From Dryas octopetala (taxonomy: Eukaryota > Streptophyta > Magnoliopsida > Rosales > Rosaceae), in the NCBI GenBank assembly GCA_963921425.1, contig OY992833.1, positions 18,579,738 through 18,643,737 of the forward strand: a DNA stretch of 64,000 nucleotides, read 5' to 3'. This document shows positions 45,821 through 57,243 of this stretch, piece by piece. The notes under the pieces are model-generated. The model was not told where the DNA came from, made no database searches, and saw only the letters and a list, made by a program, of their open reading frames with translations. Each line of letters starts with the position of its first letter. The stretch's first letter is position 1. Both the position numbers and the translations under genes were made by a program.

Positions 45821-46810
45821 ACAATATTTTACACTTTGCACCATTGTTAGGTCAAATAATTGGTCCTTGATTTTCAAAATGTATCAATATTAAACTCAAA
45901 CTTTCAAATTATTGCAATGTTGTTTCTCTGTTAAATTAATTGTTAGGTCAACCGTTAAACTCTGTAACAGAAGTGGACCTACTTTATTTTGTCAACGTGG
46001 CCTTTCACCACAGATTCAGACTTTTTTTTTCTTCCTCCAACTTCTTCTACAAGCTCAAATCGCTTTGTCTGAACCACAACTCCTTTGAAACATTTCCTCC
46101 TTTCATTCTCACCCTTCACCACCTCTAGATCTTTCTCACAAAAACTTCATCGATTCAATTCTATTTTGGATTACTAGTCGGGTCCAACTCAACTTTATCC
46201 ACCTCAAGTACGTTCAACCGATTCAACGAGATGCTTTCGGCTTTCAACCAGTCATTCAATTTCTTCTTGAACATTTCCTTCAACAACTTGACCAGCTGAT
46301 TTCGGTGACTCCCACTCTATCAGGTTTGAGTCTTCGTCGTTCAAGTCAAACCCCGAGCTCTACAGGGATATAATGAACAAGGAGTGCAGCTGATGTGCCC
46401 CGTTCTTTGAACCTTACAATGCAACGACGACGCCATTGACCTCTCCACCCTCATAGCCATTGGTGGAGAGTGGCCAGTCACATGTAGTGGTTTTCTCTTC
46501 ACCATCTCCACAAAAGCACGTACAAGAAAACAATAAAATTGGTCTCATTCTTGGCCTCTTAGTTTGTAGTTTCAATTGTCAATACCCTAGTGGAATCTAG
46601 GGTGAAAGGCCACATCAAAAAAAAAAAAAAAAAAACAGACCCACATCTACCATATAAGCACTTAACAATTAATTTGATCAACAATCTATGTAACGAATGG
46701 ACAATATTGCAAGGATTTGAAACTTTGGATTTAACATTGATACGTTTTGAAAATCATAGACCAATGTGTTATTTGACCCAAACAATATGAATATAAAGTG
46801 TAATTGACTC
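45821..46810. mobile_element. Mutator-like TIR element carrying an LRR-kinase gene fragment (Pack-MULE-like)
   Basis: About 110 bases at the left (TACACTTTGCACCATTGTTAGG, then TCAAATAATTGGTCC...) align with the reverse complement of the right end (TACACTTTATATTCATATTG, then GGTCAAATAAC...). The right terminus GAGTCAATTACACTTT resembles the MITE at 31078 (GAGTTAATTACACTTAC), a Mutator-type terminus. The core holds a decayed exon of a receptor-kinase gene. A clean 9-base target duplication could not be fixed because the flanks are T-rich. Confidence 0.6.
46040..46450 (+). pseudogene. Captured LRR receptor-like kinase fragment
   Basis: In changing frames the sequence reads LKSLCLNHNSF, then FPPFILTLHHL (LRR repeat), NQSFNFFLNISFNNLT, SSFKSNPELYRDIMNKECS and PFFEPYNATTTP. 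These are in the same order as the LRR-to-juxtamembrane segment of plant RLKs of the At5g67200 type (LNHNSFSGPFP, FNVSFNNLTG, SNPGLCGEIINKEC). Frameshifts and stops break it. It lies wholly inside the TIR element. Confidence 0.7.
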
Positions 46811-47758
46811 TTTTTTTTATTCAAGAAGGGGATTCGAGCTTTGAACCCCTCTAACATTTGTAAAAAAGAAATATATATTCAGATCAATAGCTAATTTCAT
46901 CTTATTTTATCGGATGTCCCCAAAAGGACATACCAATAACTAGTTACTAAGACCAATAAGTTTTAACTCTCGTCTTGAGCAAGTTTTGAAATTTTATAAA
47001 GTATGATTCAAACGGCTATAGGTCTTGTTGAAACAGATCTCGATCTAAGTGAGGTCTCTATATATAAGTGCTCTCATACATTATGTATTATCAACAATGC
47101 TATAGTAACCAAATTTGCTCATCAATAATAAATTTAATGCATGTCTGAATATCTAACTTCTTGAAAATAAACAATGTTTATATTGAGTCTATATTTGAAT
47201 AAATGAAACACTATGGTGGACATAATTTCTTCGTGAACATAGTTTAGGATTTAGATTTAAAGTGACTTCGAAGTTGAACCTTAGGCCCTTAGCAATGAAC
47301 GTGTGCTAATCACCCCTAGATTGATTCGTTGCCCGATAAGCTTGGAAATAACATCGGAATCATTTTAATTGCCACTCGAATTCATTGACAGTAATAAGCC
47401 AATTACATGTTATTGCCTAATATAAGTCACAAATTTAAGGTGGACGTGACTTTATAAGATTGTAATTTTGTATTTTATGTTGATTTATTAATTTTTAAAT
47501 TTATATAAAGACAAAATGACAAAATGTATATCGATAAGTATCATTTTCACACGGTTTTTGAATTGTCACTAAGCAAAACCAACTAGGGGTCTAACAAATA
47601 GTGACAATGTCTATAGAAATGTGTGGATCGATTTGTCCACTTTCCAAACAATTGGTGCACTAAAAAGTGGGTCAACTTTTTATTTTCTTTTGCCTTTGTC
47701 CTTATTTATCAACCTATTTTTTGTTTTGTCTTTTAGAAAAACCCTATTTTTTAATGTA

Positions 47759-48426
47759 CTAAGGGGGGTGTCCCCAACTCAGATTTTAAAAGAGTTTAAT
47801 GGATTTTAAAATCTATAGAATCCATCAAAATCCAAAAGAATTGGGTGGAATTCTCATGGAATTTGTTATGTGTAAAAAATGCATTCAAATCCATCCAAAT
47901 CCATTAAAATCCTTCACTTAATGAAATCCATGACCTTTTGAGGACACCTGGATTTTATTGGAATCCATTAAAATCTGAGTTGGGGACACCTAAATTTCAT
48001 TGGAATCCATTAAAATCTAAGAGGGGTGTCCCCAACTTAGATTTCATTGGATTTTAAAAGTCAAATGAAATCTAGGTGTCCTCAATTTAGATTTTAATGG
48101 ATTCCAATGAACTTTAAGTGTCCCCAACTCAGATTTTAATGAATTCCAATGAAATCCAGGTGTCCTAAAAAAATCATGGATTTCATTAAGTGAAGGATTT
48201 TAATGGATTTGGATGGATTTGGTTGGATTTGAATGCATTTTTTATACATAACAAATTCCATAAGAATTTCACCCAATTTCTTTGGATTTTGATAGATTCT
48301 ATGAATTTTAAAATCCATTAAACTCCTTTAAAATCTGAGTTGGGGACACCCCCCTAAGTTGGAGACACCTAGATTTCATTGGACTTTTAAAATCCTATGA
48401 AATCTAAGTTGAGGACACCCCCCTAA
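47759..48426. mobile_element. Long fold-back element with arms of about 290 bp
   Basis: The left arm (TAAGGGGGGTGTCCCCAACT and following) returns as its reverse complement ending GGGGACACCCCCCTAAG at 48342-48358. A further partial arm unit with the same TTGAGGACACCCCCCTAAG end runs to 48426. Short units of the ATTTCATTGGATT type recur inside in both orientations. It can form a large hairpin and has no coding capacity. Confidence 0.8.
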
Positions 48427-48460
48427 GATTTAGGTAAAAATCATGCCAAATTTTAAATTT

Positions 48461-48566
48461 TAGCCTAACCTTGTTTGGTGAATAAAATTTGTTAAGTGTA
48501 GCTGTGCTCATAATAGCCTAACCTTGTTTGGTGAATAAAATTTGTTAAGTGTAGCTGTGCTCATAA
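48461..48566. repeat. 53-bp tandem duplication
   Basis: 48461-48513 and 48514-48566 are identical, starting TAGCCTAACCTTGTTTGGTG. It lies about 400 bases before the HCAR start codon, in its promoter region. Confidence 0.93.
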
Positions 48567-48968
48567 TATATTTCAAGGATGAATAATTTGAGTTGAGTAT
48601 ATTTTGGAGTATAGATGAGTTGGATTTGGAAATTTCACAGAAATTATCAACTCATATGGTATCTAGCTTTTGGAACTTTTTTCTCTTGTAATGTAGAGAG
48701 AAATATATTAAACTAATAACTTTGCTCAAATGCACTTTGGCCAACAACAAAAGGAATTGCTCAAATGGACTCAAAATTTGGGTCGGGTTCGAATTGGATC
48801 CTTCCACCCGGTTGCGCGTTACCAAATCTTATACATCACCATGGCAGTAAGTAACATACAAATATGTGGTGCACGCAGCCTCAGCATAATAGTCACACTC
48901 ATTCTCACAGTCTCACTCCGTTTCCATTACATTATTGTAGACTTCTCTCAGCTGCAAGCAAGCCTGTA

Positions 48969-51900
48969 ATGTGTTCTCTCATTGCCAGGCTCTCTTCGCT
49001 TCCTCTCTCACTCTCCATCGTTTCCTCATCTTCATCTTCCTCTAAAGGTAACCCCAAACTTTCTCTGTGTGTGCGTGTGATGTCTTTGTTTTTTTTGTTT
49101 TTTTTTTTTTCTTACATAGTAAGTTTTTGTTGTGAACTACACAGATGGGAAAACGAACTCAAAGTCAGTGAAGCTGAGAGAGGACTGGAGGCAACGCTCC
49201 AGACCCATTCCACCTGGTGGCACTTACCCAGCTAAAGACCACTGCAGGTTCGTTCATTTAGTAGCTGTTTCACTTTCTTTCATTCTTTCATTACCCAACT
49301 TTTCATGTCTCAATAGTTTTCTTTCTTTTCTTTTTCTTTGTAAATTATGCATTTCAATTTTGACCTTTTATTTGTTGGTTTTTGTATCTGGGCAGTCGTT
49401 GCGGGTTGTGTGACACATATTACATTGCCCATGTCAAGGAGGCCTGTGCTTTCTTAGGAGATGGAATGTCTAGGATTGAAGTAAGCTCTTGTTCCTCTCT
49501 CAATTTCTTACTTTTTTGAATTTTCACTCTTAAATAGTTGATGCTAGTTTTTGTCATTCTTGAAGTCCTGAAACTGACATGTACCGAACACCGGATGGAC
49601 ACATTTTTTGTACCAAACTTCTATTTGGGGCTCATAATCTAATTTTTAATGACCCATTGCTACCCATGATTTCCATTCGATTCATCAGTCTGGAAATTCA
49701 AGTTAGTGTTGGTATCAGACCAAAGTTTTACTTCAACCAATGTTTCTGTATGGTCTTGCAGATTGTTTACTATTTAGTTGTCACATTCAGTTATTAATAT
49801 TTTTTTATGAATCCAATATCATGTTGACATGTGTAACTACATAGCTGTAATTTTAACTTAGCCTTGTTTGTTAATTCAGAAAAACGCTATCTGTTTCTTG
49901 TTACTCATGCCTCTTTGTTTTCCCATTCAGGGCTTGGAAACTGTAGTTCATGGTAGAGGGAGAAAAACAGGTTCCTTGGATGAAATGTACTTGGGTGTCT
50001 ATGAGGAGTTGTTGTATGCTCGTAAAGTGAAGCCCGTTGAAGGTATTTTTTTACGATTTTTGGTATCTGTCTCATTATTGGGTTTTCTTCAGACACTTTA
50101 TCAGTCTGTTTACTGTTTGGGGGCCTTTAGTGGATTGAAGCTGTGAGCTGAGCCAAGTTATTTAAGATTCCAAAGTCTGTTTGCAATTATCGTATGTTAT
50201 CATAGCCTAAATAGTTATTTATAATTTTGGGGAACGCCTAAATTCTGCAGTTTTATTAATAAATAGCTATTCGGTTTTTCTTATCACCGTATATGAAACT
50301 TTGCATAGCTTTATTTGATGGCAGGAGCTCAATGGACAGGGATAGTAACAAGTATTGCAATCGAAATGCTAAAATCAGGCATGGTAGAAGCTGTCATTTG
50401 TGTACAGAGGTTGTGGCCTGAATTGTACTGGAGTAGATGACATAACAGATGCATCAATCCCATTCGATACTTTAATTTTTCTCTTCTTTTGGAATGTTGA
50501 TTACCATATTAATTTAATTATCACAGTGACCCAGAGGACAGATTTACTCCACGGCCTGTATTAGCAAGGTTCGCATCAAGTTCATTTCGTTCGAAAAATT
50601 CTTCTACTATTTTGATATTTTTCAATGAGAATTTTATTGGTTATTTTCATTCCATCCACAATATGTTGTTTATCTTCACCCTCTTTCTCAATAGGACACC
50701 AGATGAAGTTCTAGCTGCTAAAGGTGTCAAACCAACATTATCTCCTAACCTGGACACCCTTGCCCTAGTTGAGGTGCCTGGTATTCTCTTTCATTAGTGA
50801 CACAAATCTTGTTTTACTATTTCTTTTGCTATTTAGTATTTGACCAACATTCTTTGTTGTTGATGCAACTTTGGTAAGAGTAGTGCAAAGCATCCTTTGT
50901 GTAAAAAGAGGGGTTCTAATTTAAAATATAAACCAGTTAAACTTGAGAAAATGTGCATAAGGGTTATTGAAATGCCCAAGTGTGTTGGCATTGACATTAT
51001 GAGCAATCACACTAAAAAAGGTTGGGGCGATTCAAAACGTTTGGCATTCAAGATATTTCTAGACTTGATTAGGGTGATGCCAAGGGTCAGTTGGCGAGAT
51101 ATTTTTGGTGGTATGGTAGATTTTCCAACAGATATAGTTGGACATTTTTGACACAATCTCTTTTTTACATTAGGGTGTTTATGTTTACAGAAATTTTCCA
51201 TCCTTTGAGTGGTGCACCATCCTTTCTGGAGTTTATTGTTGAGATTTTTATTGTGTGGACAACAAAGATAGTTTGCTCTTATAACTATTCATTCTTTGAT
51301 TTCCTTGTGACTATGTAATTCTAGATCACATTGTATACAAATAGGGTGGCTTGCCTTTGGCACTTTCTTGTTTTTCATGAAAAAGGTTTTGGGGGCTGAC
51401 ACATCCTCTGTCATTAGATAGCCAGAGCTGATTGCTCTGGTCCTTATATTTACATCCACTGGGTGGCGGAAATTTGTAGGTGTAATTGTTGTAGGTGGGC
51501 TAGGACTGCCAATGAGGAGGAAGATTTCTTGACAAAACATAAGCTGTATTGTCTGGTAATGGCTTTTCACTGTTCTAACTTGTGGGTTGGCATGTTGGAG
51601 TTGCTCGTTCTTTACCTTTCAGATATTGTTTCATATTTCTGGATTTTATGCATAATGACTCCTGGTCCGGCTGCAGACCTCTTCTTCAGATGGAGTTTGG
51701 GCTTGAATAAAAGAAATGATATTACCTTAACTATATTTTTTAACTTGTAAAACTTGTCACTTATGTTCATCATGTTTGCTCTGTGTATGTGTGTGTGCAT
51801 GTGCTGGAGACATTTGTTTATTCTACACTACCCCCTTATTCTCAGAACTTATATGTTACTTATAAATTTTAGTGAGACAAATGTTTGCTTTTTCCCATAT

Positions 51901-54900
51901 AACAGGCTGCAGGTGTAAAGAATCTTCTATTCTGTGGTGTGGGTTGCCAGGTGCAAGGTATCTTCTATAATATAATCTTCCAATTCCTACTTGCAGTTCT
52001 TCTCTGTTGTGACTTGTACTATCGTAATGCAGAGTAATTTCTTAAACTGCAGCGTTAAGATCCGTGGAGCACCATTTAAATTTGGACAAGCTCTATGTGT
52101 TAGGAACAAATTGCGGTAAAGGCCGTATATTCTTTTTTTTTTTTTTCTTTTATGTATTCTGATCGTTTGAGTTGTCTACCCATCAAGTTACTTGTGTCTA
52201 TTACTCAAGGCCCTGAGCAAAAAATAAATAATATGATGGCCATGATATAATGTTAAACATGGAATAACTTATTTAATCGATGAACATATTAAACTGTATA
52301 CTACTCTGATCATCATCATCATCATCATCATTAGTTATTATTAGTGAAATAGTAGTCAACAAATATATGATGCCTGAGTTGTAGTTTATATGATATAAGT
52401 AATGAGGCACATAATTTGTATACTAATTCTCTTGTGTGACAGTGGATAATGGGACTCGAGAAGGGCTTGATAAGTTTCTAAAGGCTGCAAGTAGTGAACC
52501 AGAGACAGTTCTTCATTATGAGTTTATGCAAGATTACAAGGTTTGTGCTAATATACTATTTTTTTTTTTATGTGCTTTATATATTTAGTGGCCATTGAGC
52601 ATTTTGATCACTACTATAATCCAGAATTAAAATAAATCATCATGAAAGACGCATATTTCATTTTCTAGTAGAGTCCCAAGGTATGAGCTATGTTTCAAAG
52701 GTGTGAGCTTCAGGTCACTTGTGCCATTGCACACCCTTTGTTTAACACTTCTAGCAATGGTATTATTTTAAAATGGGGAACCTACCTGGGACTAGTGGCT
52801 GTGGGATTGGGTTTTCATTAAAGAATTCACTGAACATGTTTTTTTTCCTAATTTAGTGCTCATGTTGCAGTGAATCATGTTTCATGATGAATACCTAACA
52901 AACATAATTGGGAGATGTTTTGCATCTATTAACAGTTCATATTTGTGACAGGAAAGAAAAAGTGTGCAATAGTAAAATGGACACTTGTATCTCTTCTAGA
53001 TATCTCAATATATGGTTATAATAGTAAATGGACACTGATTGCCTAACAATTCTTTATGCTAACTTTTTGTAGTATGAGCATTTCTTAACAGGCTACTGTT
53101 AGCTGTTTCGTTTCTTTAAATGTATTCTTGTACTCTTGATAGGTTCACTTGAAGCATTTGGACGGTCATATTGAAGAGGTAAAAATGATCCCTGTACGTT
53201 TAGTTTGGTGTTTACTCTCCCAATCATGCTAATCCATCCGGATTCAAATTTTAACCAAAACAGGTTCCTTATTTCTCTCTGCCAGCAAATGAGTTAGTTG
53301 ATGTAATTGCTCCTTCTTGTTATAGGTAATTTTTTGTCCTTTGTTCTTTATTACTTTGTAGTTTTTGAAATTCTGTTGACAACTAGATTCAACAACTAAT
53401 AGAAGTTGTGATTGCTCGTGAAGTGACATGATAATTTGAATATTGAGATATGCCCATCCAATGCATTCTTAGGAGCATTTGAAATCCATGAAATCCAAAA
53501 CCCATATGCTACAAGTTTATAAATTTTTCATTTGTGAATTCTCTTAAATTGCTTCAACAAGTAACTTACAATTAAATGACGCATTTCACAACTCAGAAAT
53601 ACCACATAAGTGGTTAATTATAAAATATTGTTGTTTATATTGTCTGTCGACATTCCATTAAATCTTTGCCTAATCAGTCCCAGTCTTGTTGTGTCTTACA
53701 GCTGTTTTGACTACACAAATGCTTTAGCGGTGAGTTTTCATCTCTATATTAATTAACAGCAACGCCATTATTTTCTTTTATTTTTGGAGTTGGTGTAGTT
53801 TAGATTGTATCTAATTGTTTTCGTGTATCTTCCGGCAAGGCGGTGAATAAGTAGCATATTATGCTGAAAATAGTTCATTTTAACTAACTGGTGTAGAGTC
53901 TGGATTTGGTTCAGTTTGGTGCATTAACTGGTGTAGAGTTTGTTCCATATTACTATATCTTTCAAAGAAGTTGGCAAAACATTTAAGAAATTAAACATTC
54001 ATTTTGATGCTCAATTTCTTCTTAAGTTTATTTAGAAATTTGTGTCTGTGTCTGTTACCTTGGATCTGACGTATTATACTGCAACAAAACTTTAATTATC
54101 TAATCAAACAAGCATAACTTCTACTTTTTTGTTAGTATATTTGTTCTCACATGTCTCACCTATTTCAGGATTTAGTGGTTGGATACATGGGTGTGCCGAA
54201 ATATTCTGGAATCAGCATGACACAACATCCACAGTATGTTACAGTAAGGTAATATCATAGCTGAGACTGTGTATTTGTTTTTCCTTTTGGTCTGCTTATT
54301 TATTGATTAATTCTGTGCTATTGGAATGGTAGAAATGAACGTGGAAGAGAGATGCTCAGTCTGGTTGAAAAACATTTGGAGATTACCCCAACAACCAGTA
54401 GTGTAAAGCCCTTGATCCTATCCTATTTCTCTTGCTCTGAATGTCTGCAAAATTGATATTTAGTATTTAAAGCATAACTAATTTCAGGGTGATCGCCGAC
54501 CATTTGTTACGGAGACTGTTAAGGCAGATGATACTGCTAAGTTGGGTATGTGTTGCACCTTCTTCATGATAGTTTCTGTGGGTGTGTACGTTTCACAGTG
54601 TAAGACCTCCACTTGATGGGGTCAAGAATAAAAAAGTTTATCATTTGGTTATATCGTACTGTATGTTCTGAAGAAAACATGTTGCATTTTTGTTGAAAAT
54701 CATTTGTTTCATTGTTTGTAATGTAGTTCATTTGAATTTCTGAGGGACTCCTAAATATATGCTGCTTACCATAGTTTTACAATCTTGTTTCTCTCAGGAC
54801 GGAGTCCCGACCCTGCGCCAAAGTTCATTGGCAATTTGATCGCATTCGTGCTAAACTTGGTAAAGACTCTGCATGATGCATTTAGGAATTATAAAATTAT

Positions 54901-55208
54901 ACTATGCAAATTTTTCTTTCTAACTTGGTTCTTTCGGTTCAGGTTGGCCCAAAGGGTCTGGAATTTGCTCGTTACTCACTTGATTACCATACCATTCGGA
55001 ATTATCTGTATATTAACCGAACATGGGGAAAACAAAGGTGCAACTTTCAATAATTGGTTACCTTATAGTAGAAATTATGATGTCGGTCTCTTACATTTGG
55101 AACATGAAAACATGCAGAGCTGATCGGCATATGCCTTCATATGCAAAGAAGATTGTAGATAGTTACAACAAGAATGGTGAAATTGATCAGATGCTTTCCA
55201 CCAAGTGA
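48969..55208 (+). CDS. HCAR: 7-hydroxymethyl chlorophyll a reductase, chloroplastic, 19 exons
   Basis: Exons: 48969-49047, 49145-49247, 49396-49480, 49931-50042, 50325-50409, 50527-50568, 50695-50773, 51906-51957, 52053-52115, 52443-52540, 53143-53178, 53264-53325, 53702-53729, 54169-54248, 54333-54402, 54488-54545, 54798-54859, 54943-55037, 55118-55208. Sum 1380 bases in one frame, 459 aa, close to the Arabidopsis enzyme. A Ser-rich transit peptide (about residues 1-30) precedes the Fe-S motif CSRCGLC (Cys60, 63, 66, and Cys78). CGVGCQVQALR and CYSCFDYTNALADL are further family motifs. HCAR reduces 7-hydroxymethyl chlorophyll a to chlorophyll a with ferredoxin, using FAD and [4Fe-4S] clusters, in the chlorophyll cycle. 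An in-frame ATG at 48864 could add 35 residues. Confidence 0.94.
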
Positions 55209-57240
55209 TTGCCTTAGCTGGTGAAATGCAGATAATAAAGAGGGAACTTCAATGTATATGCAATTTTGTCTTTTATCTGTTGTGTAAATATATGTTTCAT
55301 GTAGCAACACTCTATTCTGCTATGATCACTGGTAATTGATTCCCCAGCAAACAATTCTACTGTTGAAGCCAATTTGATCATGAAAACACCCTTTCCCTCC
55401 ATGAATTGTTTTTGACAAATAGTTAAGTTTCTGCACAAGTAGTAATGTAGTTTGAAGACATAAGGATTCAAATTAATGATAGCAAAATTTAATGAAATAA
55501 AAAATCAACTTAGAAATCTCAACAAAAATACATATCTGGCTTTTCAAATTCAATTATAACTGCTGTCTAGGCATCAGTTGGATGTGTTGCAGTGTGGCAG
55601 TATGCCGGTGGGACGATGCAGCAGTTCAGCACGGTGGTGCTGTGACCAGGGTTGGGTGCAGGTTGGGATTATTGGTTGACTCGAGTAATGACTTCTTTGT
55701 GTTTTTTTTCCCCTCAAAAGAGGTAATTCTTGAACTATTCATGGCATACATATAAAATTTGTTAAGTTAGAATTGATGATGTGACAAATATCATACATGG
55801 TATCTGTTATATTATTTGGTGAACAAATTTGATGACAATAGTAGTACGTATGATTTTTGTTCTGTATCTGAAAAATATAATACACCTGATTAGGTTACTC
55901 TCAAAAGCCAAGCTAAACTCTTACTTACTCACACACACAATGGCACGTGGCCACATACACTCCCTCTTGCACATAGATATATTCAGTTTTAAATACATGT
56001 TACTCTGTAACATCTGTGGGCGGCCTGTGTACTACTTAACTCTATGTTCATACTTCAGCACATATATGGTTCTGACCAAAAAAAAAAAAAACTTAAGTAC
56101 ATGGTAGTCAAAGATCAGTCAAACAGTGTAGGAATGAATCGTTTAGAGCTCAAGCTCAACTTTCAACTCATACATGGTTGCTATTCGTAAACATTACATT
56201 AATTTTATATGTATATAATCACCTATGTGATTTAGTTTGATACATATTGTTGACGTAATAATCCTAATAGCTTAAGTTTTTGAGGTTTAATGATTATTTA
56301 ACATAATATCAAAGCTTTAATTAGTTACATGAGGTATATTGGGTTTTGAAACCTCCGACCACCATCTCTCACCTTGCACCTTCACTTGCAGGAAGAAGCT
56401 GCATGGGAGAGGAAGCGTTAGCTTAACATATATTGTTGAGGGATTAATTTAAGGACGAGCTAGTTAGTAACTGAAATTTTTGGTGTTCAATAGTTGTCTA
56501 ACACTATGATGTATAGAGACCTAATTAAGTACGAGGTTATAGTCCAAAATGAGTAGGATTGAACGATCTATATTAAACAAGAAGGAATGGGCTTTTGAGG
56601 TGGAAACTAGGACAGGATATGGGTGGTGGCCTCCCCATGTGTTTTCCTTCTCGATAGCAGTACATGTCTAAGCAACAGGTTGCAGGGTCGACACTAATGA
56701 CAACCTCAGAAATCAATCCCAGTGAGGATTGACAAAAGTGCAGTTGTAGAATTCATTTTGTTGGATGTAATTACTGCAAAATCTGAGCACTCAAGCTCTG
56801 CTTTCTTTGCTTGGAACACATTCAAGAGAGAGCTGCCACAAATAGGATATATGCTCATGAAATATTGAATTAATTCATTTTCTTTCTTTATAGTTTTTGA
56901 GTTTGTGGTGGTGAAGAAACTTTACATGGGCGGCCATTGAGTTGTATCTTTTTTTGTGTGCATGTGTTTGAAGAAACAGCATGGGGACTCAGATGGGTTG
57001 TCTTTTACAGTTTTACTACTACATATCAGTTGGTGAAAAAAAAGTAATTTTGTAGTAAAGAAAAATACACTAGGAATACGATATTATAAAAGTCAAAAAA
57101 TTGAAATAATTTGAATAAATAATAAAGTAAAGTTGCTTATCAGATATTCGCTGAATCACTCTTGGATTTTTTAACCGATGCAGCATGGTGGTTGCATTCG
57201 ATATATCCTTGAGACTAGATAATTCACTCTTAGATAATGG
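55209..57240. other. Intergenic stretch, nothing recognised
   Basis: HCAR 3' region followed by AT-rich DNA up to CACTA-C. No gene, RNA or clear transposon terminus was seen. Confidence 0.5.
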
Positions 57241-57243
57241 TGT

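Noticed and set aside
49868-51800. Several ORFs within HCAR introns
   Set aside because: They are exon read-throughs or intron sequence between verified splice sites.
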